The notes below the pieces were generated by a model. It did not search any database and was not told the DNA's origin. It saw only the letters and a list, made by a program, of their open reading frames with translations. Positions 34,709-43,175 of a DNA stretch of 64,000 nt are shown piece after piece; position 1 is the stretch's first letter; every line of letters starts with the position of its first letter. Made by a program: the position numbers and the translations under genes. Origin of the DNA: Bacillota bacterium (GTDB lineage: Bacteria > Bacillota > Clostridia > Oscillospirales > Oscillospiraceae); the NCBI GenBank assembly GCA_029224785.1, contig JAQXVF010000045.1:1-64000 (forward strand). Direction: 5' to 3'.

Positions 34709-36757
34709 ATGGCCCGGCTCACAGATCCGATCTCCATGCTTCGGGGGATCGGCCCGGCAAAGGCGAAGCTGTTTGAACAACTGAACATCCGGACTCTGGG
34801 GGATTTGCTCTGTCACTTTCCCCGGGGATACCAGGACCGGACGAAAATGGTGACCGTCTCCCAGCTTCAGGCGGACGAGCCTGCCTGCTTCCGGGCGACG
34901 GTGATGAATACTCCCCGGACGGCCCACATCCGTAAGGGGCTGGATCTGACCCGGGTTCAGGTGGCGGACCACTCCGCCAGGCTGACTCTGACCTTTTTCA
35001 ACCGGAAATTTACGGCGGATCAGCTTCAGTACGGGAAGGAATATGTGTTCTACGGCGCTCTCAGCGGCGATTTTTCCGGCTATCAGATGACCAACCCGGT
35101 GTTCGAATCTCCCGATGCGCCTCCCGGAGCTACCCGAAGGATCCTGCCGGTCTATCCGCTGACGGCGGGGCTGACCAATGGCGTGGTGCAGAAGGCGGTG
35201 GCCCAGGCGCTGGCCCTGTGCGATCCGCCGGAGGAGATCCTGCCGGAGCGGATCCGGCAGCAGTACGGCATTCTGCCTGCCGAAACCGCTTACCGGGCCA
35301 TCCACGATCCTCAATCCATGGAAGAGGCGGAGCAGGCAAAAAGAAGGATGGTTTTCGAAGAATTCTTCGTGTTCTCTGCCGGCCTGGCCATGATGCGCAG
35401 CGCCCGCACATCGGTGCAGCGAATGCCTTACGAAAACACGAACCTGAGGCCGCTGCTGGATGCGCTGCCCTTTACCCTGACATCCGCCCAGATGCGGGCG
35501 GTGGAGGAGATCCGGTCAGACCTGTGCGGGGGAACGGTGATGAACCGACTGGTGCAGGGAGATGTAGGCAGCGGCAAGACCATGGTGGCGGCGGCAGCAG
35601 CATGGCTGGCGGTGCAGAACGGGGACCAGGCGGCGCTGATGGCACCTACGGAGATTCTGGCAGAGCAGCATTATGCTACGCTGTCGAAGCTTTTGACGCC
35701 TCTGGGGGTCCGCACGGCCCTGCTGACCGGTTCTCTGAAAACAGGGGAGAAGCGGGAGCTTCGCCGGAGGCTTGCGGCAGGACAGATCGACTTTGCTGTG
35801 GGCACCCACGCGCTGGTTACGGACGCTACGGATTTTTCCCGGCTGGGCCTGGTGATCACCGACGAGCAGCACCGCTTCGGCGTTGCCCAGCGGGCGGCCC
35901 TGGCGAAAAAGGGTCGAGATGTGCATACTCTGGTCATGTCAGCAACACCCATTCCCAGAACCCTGGCCATGCTGATGTACGGAGATCTGGATGTATCCAT
36001 TCTGGATGAGCTTCCTCCCGGGCGTCAGGCGGTGGACACATTCCTGGTGGGAGAGTCCTACCGGCCCCGGATCAATGCCTTCATCCGAAAACAGGCGGCG
36101 GAGGGGCACCAGTGCTTTGTGGTGTGTCCGGCGGTGGAGGAGAATGAGGAGCTGGATCTTCGCTCCGCCGCGGCCTGGGCGGAGACGCTGCAGAAGACCG
36201 TGTTCCCGGACCTGCGGGTCATGCTTCTCCATGGACAGATGAAAGCCGGTGAGAAAGAGCGGATCATGGGTGCCTTCTCCCGGGGAGAGGGGGACGTGCT
36301 GGTGGCCACCACGGTGATCGAAGTGGGAGTGGATGTGCCCAACGCTACCCTGATGGTGATTGAGGACGCAGACCGCTTCGGCCTTTCCCAGCTTCATCAG
36401 CTTCGGGGCCGGGTAGGCCGGGGGGACAGCAAGAGCTATTGCATTCTGGTGTCCCACAACCGGAATCCTGAGACCCTTGCCCGGCTGAAAGCCCTGTGTG
36501 CCACGTCGGACGGCTTCCAAATCGCAGAAGAGGACTTGAAAATGCGGGGACCTGGTGACTTTTTCGGCTCCCGGCAGTCCGGGCTGCCGGCTTTTCGGGC
36601 AGCGGATCTGGGGTTTGGCCTGCAGACCATGAAAGAGGCCCAGGAGGCATCGGTCCGGTGGATCGACAGCCGGGAGTATGTCCAGAGCCGGGAGGGACAG
36701 GCCCTTTTGAAGCGGATCGCTGCCCTGTTTGCCGGCGGCGAGGCCACAATGAACTGA
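34709..36757 (+). CDS. recG: ATP-dependent DNA helicase RecG
   Basis: A 682-residue helicase that regresses stalled forks and processes recombination intermediates. The N-terminal wedge begins ISMLRGIGPAKAKLFEQLNIRTLGDLLCHFPRGYQDR. Walker A is GDVGSGKT near residue 285, motif II DEQHRFGV near 384, motif III SATPIPRTL, and motif VI QLRGRVGRG. The C-terminal RecG motif appears as GDFFGSRQSGLPAFRAADL. ATG 34709 is preferred over 34703 because GGGG abuts the latter. Confidence 0.96.
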   Translation: MARLTDPISMLRGIGPAKAKLFEQLNIRTLGDLLCHFPRGYQDRTKMVTVSQLQADEPACFRATVMNTPRTAHIRKGLDLTRVQVADHSARLTLTFFNRKFTADQLQYGKEYVFYGALSGDFSGYQMTNPVFESPDAPPGATRRILPVYPLTAGLTNGVVQKAVAQALALCDPPEEILPERIRQQYGILPAETAYRAIHDPQSMEEAEQAKRRMVFEEFFVFSAGLAMMRSARTSVQRMPYENTNLRPLLDALPFTLTSAQMRAVEEIRSDLCGGTVMNRLVQGDVGSGKTMVAAAAAWLAVQNGDQAALMAPTEILAEQHYATLSKLLTPLGVRTALLTGSLKTGEKRELRRRLAAGQIDFAVGTHALVTDATDFSRLGLVITDEQHRFGVAQRAALAKKGRDVHTLVMSATPIPRTLAMLMYGDLDVSILDELPPGRQAVDTFLVGESYRPRINAFIRKQAAEGHQCFVVCPAVEENEELDLRSAAAWAETLQKTVFPDLRVMLLHGQMKAGEKERIMGAFSRGEGDVLVATTVIEVGVDVPNATLMVIEDADRFGLSQLHQLRGRVGRGDSKSYCILVSHNRNPETLARLKALCATSDGFQIAEEDLKMRGPGDFFGSRQSGLPAFRAADLGFGLQTMKEAQEASVRWIDSREYVQSREGQALLKRIAALFAGGEATMN

Positions 36758-36773
36758 AACATGACGCTTTTTC

Positions 36774-36811
36774 AAAACAGCATCGGATCAAGCGGGATCC
36801 GGTGCTGTTTT
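36774..36811 (+). terminator. recG terminator
   Basis: AAAACAGCATCGGATC and GATCCGGTGCTGTTTT arms around a short loop. The A/T ends allow action in both directions. Confidence 0.88.
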
Positions 36812-36950
36812 CATGTCCCCGAAGGGAATGTATTTGACTGCATTTCCGGCGCAAAATGGGATCATTTGCCGGTTCTATGGCGCATTTATCCAAAGGTGGA
36901 AATTCTTTTTCCTTCATTTTTGTTCCGGTTGGGAATTTTTCAAAAATAGG

Positions 36951-36979
36951 TTGTAAGTTTTGGGGAAATGATGTAAAAT
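36951..36979 (+). promoter_or_regulatory. gpmI promoter
   Basis: TTGTAA at 36951-36956, 17-base spacer, TAAAAT at 36974-36979. Confidence 0.65.
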
Positions 36980-37043
36980 GAGATAACCGATACAATGTAA
37001 TTCCATAAGATATCGATCTGATTTCGAATACGGAGGTTTCAGA

Positions 37044-38606
37044 ATGAAAAAACCAATTGTTCTGGTTGTGATGGACGGTGTGGGCAAGGGTGACGGCGGC
37101 AGCGGAGATGCGGTTGCCGTAGCCAAGACCCCTACCCTGGATACCCTGCTGGCAACCTGCCCCCATACTTACCTGAAGGCACACGGCACCGCCGTGGGTC
37201 TGCCCAGTGACGACGACATGGGCAATTCCGAGGTAGGTCACAATGCGCTGGGCTGCGGTCAGGTGTATTCTCAGGGCGCCAAGCTGGTGGGAGAGTCCAT
37301 TGAGAACGGAAATCTGTTCGCATCCGACACCTGGAAAGACCTGGTGGCAAATGCTGCGGAGGGACGGGCAATGCACTTTTTGGGCCTGCTGTCCGACGGC
37401 AATGTCCATTCCAATATTCACCATCTGATCGCCCTTCTCCGGAAGGCAAGAGAAGAGAACCTGAAGAAGGTCTACTGCCACATTCTGCTGGACGGCCGTG
37501 ACGTACCTGCCACCTCTGCTCTGGAGTATGTGGAAATGCTGGAGAACACTCTGGCGGAGCTGCGGGGAGAGGGCTATGACTATGCCATCGCCTCCGGCGG
37601 CGGCCGTATGCAGATTACCATGGACCGTTATGAGGCAAACTGGGGGATGGTGGAAGCCGGCTGGAAGGTCCACGTCCAGGGCATCGGCCGTCAGTTCCCC
37701 TCTGCCAAAGAGGCCATCGAGACCTACCGGGCCGAGACCGGCTGCATCGACCAGGATCTGCCTGCCTTTGTGGTGGCGAGGGACGGCCGGCCCGTGGCGA
37801 AGATCGCCAATGGCGACAGCGTGGTGCTGTTCAACTTCCGGGGTGACCGTGCCCAGGAGATCTCCCTGGCATTTGACCGGAAGGAATTTGACAAGTTTGA
37901 CCGCGGAGACTACACCGGTGTGAAGTTTGCCGGCATGCTGCAGTACGACGGAGATCTGAAGATCCCCGAGCATTATCTGGTGCAGCCTCCCGTGATCCAA
38001 AACACCCTGACGGAGGTCCTGGTGGCCGCCGGTATCAACGAATATGCCGTGTCCGAGACCCAGAAATACGGCCACGTGACCTACTTCTGGAATGGCAACC
38101 GTTCCGGCAAGGTCTGTGAGGAGCTGGAGACCTATGAGGAGATCCCCTCTGATGTGGTTCCCTTCGAGCAGGCGCCTGCCATGAAGTCCAGGGAGATCAC
38201 GGAGCACCTGGTGGCGGCCATGGCCTCGGGAAAGTACCAGTTCCTGCGCTGCAACTACCCCAACGGCGACATGGTGGGTCACACCGGCGTCATGGACGCG
38301 GTGGTCTATGCCATGGAGTGCGTGGATGCTTCCGTGAAGGCCGTGCTGGAGGCTGCCGACAAGTACGGCTACACCGTGCTGATCACTGCCGACCACGGCA
38401 ACGCAGACCAGATGACCGAAACCAAGAAGGGGAAGACCTCCGTGCGGACGGCCCATTCCCTGAACCCGGTTCCGTTCATCATTTATGACAAGGACCAAGC
38501 CTGGACGGTGAAGGAAGGCAGCTTCGGTCTGGCCAACGTGGCTCCCACCGTGGTGAAGATGATGGGACTGGAAGTGCCCGCTGTGTGGGAGGAGAGCATG
38601 GTCTGA
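37044..38606 (+). CDS. gpmI: 2,3-bisphosphoglycerate-independent phosphoglycerate mutase
   Basis: A 520-residue glycolytic enzyme interconverting 3- and 2-phosphoglycerate with two Mn ions. The start VLVVMDGVGKGDGGSGDAVAVAKTPTLD carries the first metal Asp. MGNSEVGHNALG holds the phosphorylated Ser near residue 62. The C-terminal metal site is VLITADHGNADQM. CGGAGG lies before the ATG. It is not in the usual gap-pgk-tpi cluster here; it stands upstream of the yloU-like gene, with only 49 bases between. Confidence 0.95.
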   Translation: MKKPIVLVVMDGVGKGDGGSGDAVAVAKTPTLDTLLATCPHTYLKAHGTAVGLPSDDDMGNSEVGHNALGCGQVYSQGAKLVGESIENGNLFASDTWKDLVANAAEGRAMHFLGLLSDGNVHSNIHHLIALLRKAREENLKKVYCHILLDGRDVPATSALEYVEMLENTLAELRGEGYDYAIASGGGRMQITMDRYEANWGMVEAGWKVHVQGIGRQFPSAKEAIETYRAETGCIDQDLPAFVVARDGRPVAKIANGDSVVLFNFRGDRAQEISLAFDRKEFDKFDRGDYTGVKFAGMLQYDGDLKIPEHYLVQPPVIQNTLTEVLVAAGINEYAVSETQKYGHVTYFWNGNRSGKVCEELETYEEIPSDVVPFEQAPAMKSREITEHLVAAMASGKYQFLRCNYPNGDMVGHTGVMDAVVYAMECVDASVKAVLEAADKYGYTVLITADHGNADQMTETKKGKTSVRTAHSLNPVPFIIYDKDQAWTVKEGSFGLANVAPTVVKMMGLEVPAVWEESMV

Positions 38607-38655
38607 GGACCGCATTCCCCCTGCATAAGCTTTGAATCAAACAGGAGGTTATGAT

Positions 38656-39009
38656 ATGATTCGTCACAACAATGAGAACGGCTCTGTTTGCATCAGCTCC
38701 GGTGTGTACACCGATATCGCCGGCACTGCCGCAGCCAACTGCTTCGGTGTCAAGGGCATGGCTGCCCGTTCGGTCACCGATGGAGTCTACCACCTGCTGC
38801 GCAAGGAATCTGCCAGTAAGGGTGTGAAGGTAACATTCCACGAGGACAACAGCATTTCCATCGACCTGCACGTGATGGTGGACCACGGTGTGAACCTGTC
38901 CGCCGTTGGCGCGTCCATTATTTCCGAGGTGCGGTATGTGGTCAGCAGCACCACCGGTACGGAGGTTCGTGCCGTCAATGTCTATTTCGATTCCATGATG
39001 ATTGAATAA
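38656..39009 (+). CDS. Asp23/Gls24-family protein (YloU-like)
   Basis: A 117-residue protein with the DUF322/Asp23 pattern GSVCISSGVYTDIAGTAAANCFGVKGMA and SISIDLHVMVDHGVNLSAVGASIISEVRYVV. Start 38656 follows GGAGG. It lies directly before the YloV/FakA-like gene as in Bacillus yloU-yloV. Family members are linked to envelope homeostasis; no enzymatic role is known. Confidence 0.88.
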   Translation: MIRHNNENGSVCISSGVYTDIAGTAAANCFGVKGMAARSVTDGVYHLLRKESASKGVKVTFHEDNSISIDLHVMVDHGVNLSAVGASIISEVRYVVSSTTGTEVRAVNVYFDSMMIE

Positions 39010-39027
39010 CTGTCGGAGGTGTAACCA

Positions 39028-40656
39028 TTGAGGCAAACCATTAACGGGGCCGATTTTCGCAGACTGGTGATCAGCGCTGCCGCCTCGATTGAGATTCATA
39101 AACAGACCCTGAACGATCTGAACGTGTTCCCGGTGCCTGACGGAGATACGGGCACCAATATGTCCATGACCATCCATGCCGCCGCGGCGGATCTTCGGAA
39201 GATTGAGGATCCCTCCTTGGAAAAAGCAGCCTCCGCTGCGGCTTCTGCCATGCTCCGGGGTGCCCGGGGTAACTCCGGCGTGATCCTGTCCCTGCTGATG
39301 CGGGGCATTTCCAAGCGCCTGAAGGGCGCGGAGGAGTGCGACGGTGTCCTGTGGGCTAATGCCCTGCAGGAGGGAGTGGACGCTGCCTACAAGGCGGTGA
39401 TGAAGCCTGCGGAAGGCACCATCCTCACCGTTGCCCGGCTGGCAGCGGCCAAAGCTCTGGAGGCGGCAGGAGAAAACAGCTACTTCGAGTTTGTCCACGA
39501 GGCGGCACTGGAGGAGGCCAAGACTGCCCTTGCCAACACCGTGAACCAGAACCCGGTGCTGAAAAAGGCCGGCGTGGTGGATGCCGGCGGAAAGGGCTGG
39601 GTCTATGTGCTGGAGGCGATGCTCAGCGCCCTGCGGGGTGAGGACATTGTGGTTCCCGAGGACGGTGCTCCGGAGGTGAAGGAGCAGGCATCCTTTGCGG
39701 ATTTCGAGGATGAGGACATTACCTTCACATACTGCACCGAGTTCATCGTATCCCGGGAGAACGGGAACGATCCCGACGAGCTGCGGAGTTTCCTGGCAGA
39801 GCTGGGCGACAGCCTGGTGCTGGTGGACGACGATGAGATCATCAAGGTCCATGTTCACACCGATCAGCCCGGCACTGCCCTGCAGGAGGCACTGAAATAC
39901 GGCTCTTTCGTCACCGTAAAGGTGGAGAATATGCGGCTTCAGCACACCGAGAAGGTGCTGACCGAGCAGGAAAAGGCACCGGAAATCGCCGAGCCGGAGA
40001 AGGCGCTGGGCGTGGTGGCCGTCTGTGCCGGCGCTGGCCTGAAGGACGTGTTCGCCAACCTGGGAGTGGACGGCGTGATCTCCGGCGGCCAGACCATGAA
40101 CCCCAGCACCCAGGATATCCTGGAGGCGGTGAACAAGGTCCCCGCAGAGACGGTGTTCGTCCTGCCCAACAACAAAAACATCATCATGGCGGCCCAGCAG
40201 GTGGATGCCCTGACCCCCAAGAATGTGGTGGTCATCCCCAGCAAAACGGTTCCCCAGGGTGTGACGGCAATGCTGAGCTTCAATCCGGAGGGCGCCGTGG
40301 AGGAGAACGTCGAGGCCATGGAAGGTGCTCTGGAGACGGTGGACACCATGCAGATCACCTATGCCGCCCGGAACTCCGATTTCGACGGCTATGACATTCA
40401 CGAGGGCGATTATCTTGCCCTGTACGGCAGTGCCCTGTTCGGTACCAGCCGGGATATCAAGGTCCTGCTCCGTTCCCTGGCAGAGAGGGTCCGGGACGAG
40501 GGCAAGGAGTACGTCACCATCTACTACGGCGAGGACATCAGCGAAAAGGCTGCCCAGAAGGCGGCGGACCTGTTTGCCGACATCTGCCCGGAGGCGGATG
40601 TGACACTGCTGTCCGGCGGCCAGCCGGTATACTACTACCTGATCTCGGCGGAATAA
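39028..40656 (+). CDS. DAK2-domain protein, fatty acid kinase-like (YloV/FakA)
   Basis: A 542-residue protein with a TTG start behind TCGGAGGTG. The N-terminal Dak phosphatase/kinase domain has NVFPVPDGDTGTNMSMT (residues ~30-48) with the Mg-binding aspartates and GARGNSGVILSLL. A middle domain and a C-terminal DegV-like domain (VVAVCAGAGLKDVFANLGVDGVISGGQTMNPS) complete the YloV/FakA layout. FakA phosphorylates exogenous fatty acids held by a FakB (DegV) protein; no FakB gene is in the window. Forms a unit with the Asp23-like gene (18-base gap). Confidence 0.92.
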   Translation: MRQTINGADFRRLVISAAASIEIHKQTLNDLNVFPVPDGDTGTNMSMTIHAAAADLRKIEDPSLEKAASAAASAMLRGARGNSGVILSLLMRGISKRLKGAEECDGVLWANALQEGVDAAYKAVMKPAEGTILTVARLAAAKALEAAGENSYFEFVHEAALEEAKTALANTVNQNPVLKKAGVVDAGGKGWVYVLEAMLSALRGEDIVVPEDGAPEVKEQASFADFEDEDITFTYCTEFIVSRENGNDPDELRSFLAELGDSLVLVDDDEIIKVHVHTDQPGTALQEALKYGSFVTVKVENMRLQHTEKVLTEQEKAPEIAEPEKALGVVAVCAGAGLKDVFANLGVDGVISGGQTMNPSTQDILEAVNKVPAETVFVLPNNKNIIMAAQQVDALTPKNVVVIPSKTVPQGVTAMLSFNPEGAVEENVEAMEGALETVDTMQITYAARNSDFDGYDIHEGDYLALYGSALFGTSRDIKVLLRSLAERVRDEGKEYVTIYYGEDISEKAAQKAADLFADICPEADVTLLSGGQPVYYYLISAE

Positions 40657-40671
40657 AAAGACAAACGCAGA

Positions 40672-40702
40672 GGGCGTGCCATGCAGATCGTATGACACGC
40701 CC
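40672..40702 (+). other. Hairpin between yloV-like and yihY-like genes
   Basis: GGGCGTG(C)CAT and ATG(A)CACGCCC arms without a following T run. It is a possible weak terminator or RNA-processing site. Confidence 0.45.
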
Positions 40703-40731
40703 CTATGCTTTTGGAAAGGAGGAACCGGGGC

Positions 40732-41571
40732 ATGAAGGAGTTTCCCAGGGGAGGACTGATCGGAAAAACGGTCCACGCCATCCGCAGGATCGGAGACCTG
40801 AATATCCCCGCCCATGCGGCCGGATGCTGCTACTTCCTGGCGATCTCCGTGTTTCCCTCCGTGGTTCTGTTCCTGGCAGCCCTGCGGTATCTGCCCTTTG
40901 GGGTGGAGGACCTGATAGAGCTGCTGGACGGGGTGATGCCGGTCGTGCTGCTTCCCTATGTGGAACGGCTGCTGAAAAGCGCGTATAACCACAGCTCGGA
41001 GACCATGGTGTCCGTTTCTGCGGTGATGGCCCTTTGGTCGGCCAGCCGGGGAGTCTACGGCCTTCAGCGGGGACTGAATTCCGTCTACGGCGTGCGGGAG
41101 ACCCGAAGCTACCTGACGGTCCGGGGGATCAGCGTGCTGTACACCTTCCTGCTGCTTGCGGTGCTGCTGCTGACGCTGGTGCTTCATGTGTTCGGCACCA
41201 CCATTCTGGGCTATCTGCCGGTGGTCACCGATCCGGTGCTGTCGGTGGTGGCGGAGGTTATCGATTTTCGGTTTTTCCTTCTTTTAATTCTGCAGACCCT
41301 TTTCTTTACAGTGCTGTATATGAAGCTGCCCAACCGGCACAATTCCTTCCGTGCCAGCTTTCCCGGAGGGCTCCTGGCGTCTTTGGGCTGGCTGATCTTT
41401 TCGGATGTGTTTTCCATTTATGTGAAAAATATGCAGAAATACTCCCTGATTTTCGGTTCCGTGTATGGCGTGGCACTTTGCCTTTTGTGGCTGTATAGCT
41501 GTATCTCCATTGTGTTTTTCGGGGGAGCGCTGAATTGCTGGCTCAGCCGAAAGGAAGAGGATAAAGGGTAG
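40732..41571 (+). CDS. YihY/BrkB-family inner membrane protein
   Basis: A 279-residue membrane protein with about six hydrophobic segments. HAAGCCYFLAISVFPSVVLFLAALRYLP, WSASRGVYGLQRGLNSVYGVRETRSYL and YGVALCLLWLYSCISIVFFGGALN are typical of the YihY/virulence-factor BrkB family (formerly mis-called RNase BN). Start 40732 follows GGAGG. The family role is not established, and transport has been proposed. Confidence 0.88.
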   Translation: MKEFPRGGLIGKTVHAIRRIGDLNIPAHAAGCCYFLAISVFPSVVLFLAALRYLPFGVEDLIELLDGVMPVVLLPYVERLLKSAYNHSSETMVSVSAVMALWSASRGVYGLQRGLNSVYGVRETRSYLTVRGISVLYTFLLLAVLLLTLVLHVFGTTILGYLPVVTDPVLSVVAEVIDFRFFLLLILQTLFFTVLYMKLPNRHNSFRASFPGGLLASLGWLIFSDVFSIYVKNMQKYSLIFGSVYGVALCLLWLYSCISIVFFGGALNCWLSRKEEDKG

Positions 41572-41621
41572 CTTTGTTTATTTCCAGTTCATAACTGTTT
41601 TGTAAAAAGGAGGAAACGGCG

Positions 41622-42458
41622 ATGTTTGGTTTCGTCAATGCCAGCATGGATGAACTGACGGAGGACCGGAAAAAGCGGTACACGCAGGTTTACTGCGGTA
41701 TCTGCCGGGATATCCGTGCTTCGGCGTCCCAGACGGCCAGACTCAGCCTTTCCTATGACATGGTATTTCTGGCTCTGCTGCTGGAGAGCCTGTACGAGCC
41801 GGAGACAAAAACCGGCAGCCGTGCCTGTATGCTGCATCCCTGCAGTCCCCGGGGCTGGTCTTCCAGTCCCTACACCGCGTATGCGGCGGATATGAATGTT
41901 GCTCTGTCCTATTACAAGTGCCTGGATGACTGGCAGGATGACCGAAAAGCCGTTTCTCTGCTCATGGCAAAGGCCCTGAAGCCTCAGATGCCCGGCCTGG
42001 AGCAGCGGTATCCCCGGCAGTGCGGGGCCATTTCCCGGTGTATCCGGGAGCTGTCCCGACTGGAAAAGGAAAACTGCAGCAACCCGGACCTGCCGGCGGG
42101 CTGCTTCGGCAGCCTGATGGAAGAGCTGCTGGTCTACCGCACGGATCACTGGGAGGGCTACCTGCGGCAGATGGGAAATGCTCTGGGCAGGTTTATCTAC
42201 CTATGCGACGGGGCCATGGACTTCCGGGAGGACCGGAAAAAAGGCCGCTACAACCCGTTCTTGGCCATGGGCATGGAGCAGGAGGACTACCAAAGGTGGG
42301 ATCAGTACCTGATTCTGACCATGGCTGCCTGTACCCGGGCGTACGAAATGCTGCCCCTGGTCCAGGACAAGGAGATCCTGGATAATATCCTGTACAGCGG
42401 TGTTTGGCTGCAATACCGCAGAAAGCAGAAAAGAGACAGCCGGGAGGAATCAGAATGA
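41622..42458 (+). CDS. DUF5685-family protein
   Basis: A 278-residue, mostly helical protein beginning [31 protein letters not shown]. The CGIC pair, ACMLHPC, and [16 protein letters not shown] form a Cys/His/Asp-rich pattern I associate with the DUF5685 family of Clostridia. The D-D-x-x-D-D-like cluster after YYKCLDDW is reminiscent of helical metal- or diphosphate-binding enzymes, but function is unknown. AGGAGG precedes the ATG. Its stop overlaps the start of the J-domain gene as ATGA, so the two proteins are made together. Confidence 0.75.
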   Translation: MFGFVNASMDELTEDRKKRYTQVYCGICRDIRASASQTARLSLSYDMVFLALLLESLYEPETKTGSRACMLHPCSPRGWSSSPYTAYAADMNVALSYYKCLDDWQDDRKAVSLLMAKALKPQMPGLEQRYPRQCGAISRCIRELSRLEKENCSNPDLPAGCFGSLMEELLVYRTDHWEGYLRQMGNALGRFIYLCDGAMDFREDRKKGRYNPFLAMGMEQEDYQRWDQYLILTMAACTRAYEMLPLVQDKEILDNILYSGVWLQYRRKQKRDSREESE

Positions 42459-43108
42459 GAGACCCATATGAAGTGCTGGGCGTGTCCAGAGATGCCTCGG
42501 ATGAGGAGATCAAGCGGGCCTACCGCCGGCTTGCCAAGAAGTATCACCCGGACATCAATCCCGGCGATCCGGTTGCTGCGGCCAAAATGCAGGAGATCAA
42601 TGCAGCCTATGAGCAGATCAAGGATCCCTCCAAGGCGTCCTCCCAGGACAGCGGACCCTACGGCGGGTACAATCCCTATGGCAATCCCTATGGCAACCCC
42701 TTCGGCGGCGCTTATGGCGGCGGCTACCGCACCCAGACGGAACAGACAGGCGACAACTACCAGCAGGCTGCCCGGAATTACATTCGCTACGGCCGCTATC
42801 AGGAGGCTCTCAATGCGCTGCAGAATGCCAAAAACCGGGATGCGGCCTGGTATTACCTCAGTGCCGTGGCCAATCAGAATCTGGGCAACCAGGTGACGGC
42901 CCTGGAACATATCCGCAGGGCGGTGTCCATGGATCCCGAGAATGCGGAATATCTGCAGACCCTCCGGATCATTGAAGGCGGCGGCAGTGTATACCAGCAG
43001 CAGGCGGGAAGCTTTATGGGTATGAATTTCGGCGGCGATCTGTGCAGCCGTCTGGCCCTGTGTATGTGCATCAATTTCCTCTGCGGCGGAAGATGTCTGA
43101 TCTGCTGA
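42455..43108 (+). CDS. J-domain protein with C-terminal helical repeat region
   Basis: A 217-residue protein. Residues 1-65 are a J-domain: [36 protein letters not shown] with the HPD triad near 32. A Gly/Tyr/Pro-rich linker ([14 protein letters not shown] type, ~70-100) is followed by a TPR-like section ([51 protein letters not shown]). It ends in a short hydrophobic Cys-rich tail ([22 protein letters not shown]) that may anchor it to a membrane or bind metal. It lacks DnaJ zinc fingers, so it is a dedicated DnaK co-chaperone. Coupled to the DUF5685 gene. Confidence 0.88.
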   Translation: MRDPYEVLGVSRDASDEEIKRAYRRLAKKYHPDINPGDPVAAAKMQEINAAYEQIKDPSKASSQDSGPYGGYNPYGNPYGNPFGGAYGGGYRTQTEQTGDNYQQAARNYIRYGRYQEALNALQNAKNRDAAWYYLSAVANQNLGNQVTALEHIRRAVSMDPENAEYLQTLRIIEGGGSVYQQQAGSFMGMNFGGDLCSRLALCMCINFLCGGRCLIC

Positions 43109-43118
43109 GAAGAAAAAT

Positions 43119-43167
43119 ATCCCCCGGGAGACTCGGTTCCGTTCCGGAATCCGGTCCCCCGGGGGCT
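43119..43167. terminator. Terminator region between convergent J-protein and ABC genes
   Basis: Interleaved CCCCCGGG and GGTCCCCCGGGGGC arms, 10-60 bases after the J-protein stop, with TTGCTTGTTTT following on the plus strand. Confidence 0.65.
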
Positions 43168-43175
43168 TGCTTGTT

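Noticed and set aside
38641..39027. Possible translational fusion of the Asp23-like gene with the yloV-like gene through the TTG start
   Set aside because: TAA at 39007-39009 and an 18-base gap with its own ribosome site show two separate genes.
36345..41187. Two very long minus-strand frames opposite recG, gpmI and the yloV-like gene
   Set aside because: They run across several real genes and their promoters; no ribosome sites or domains.
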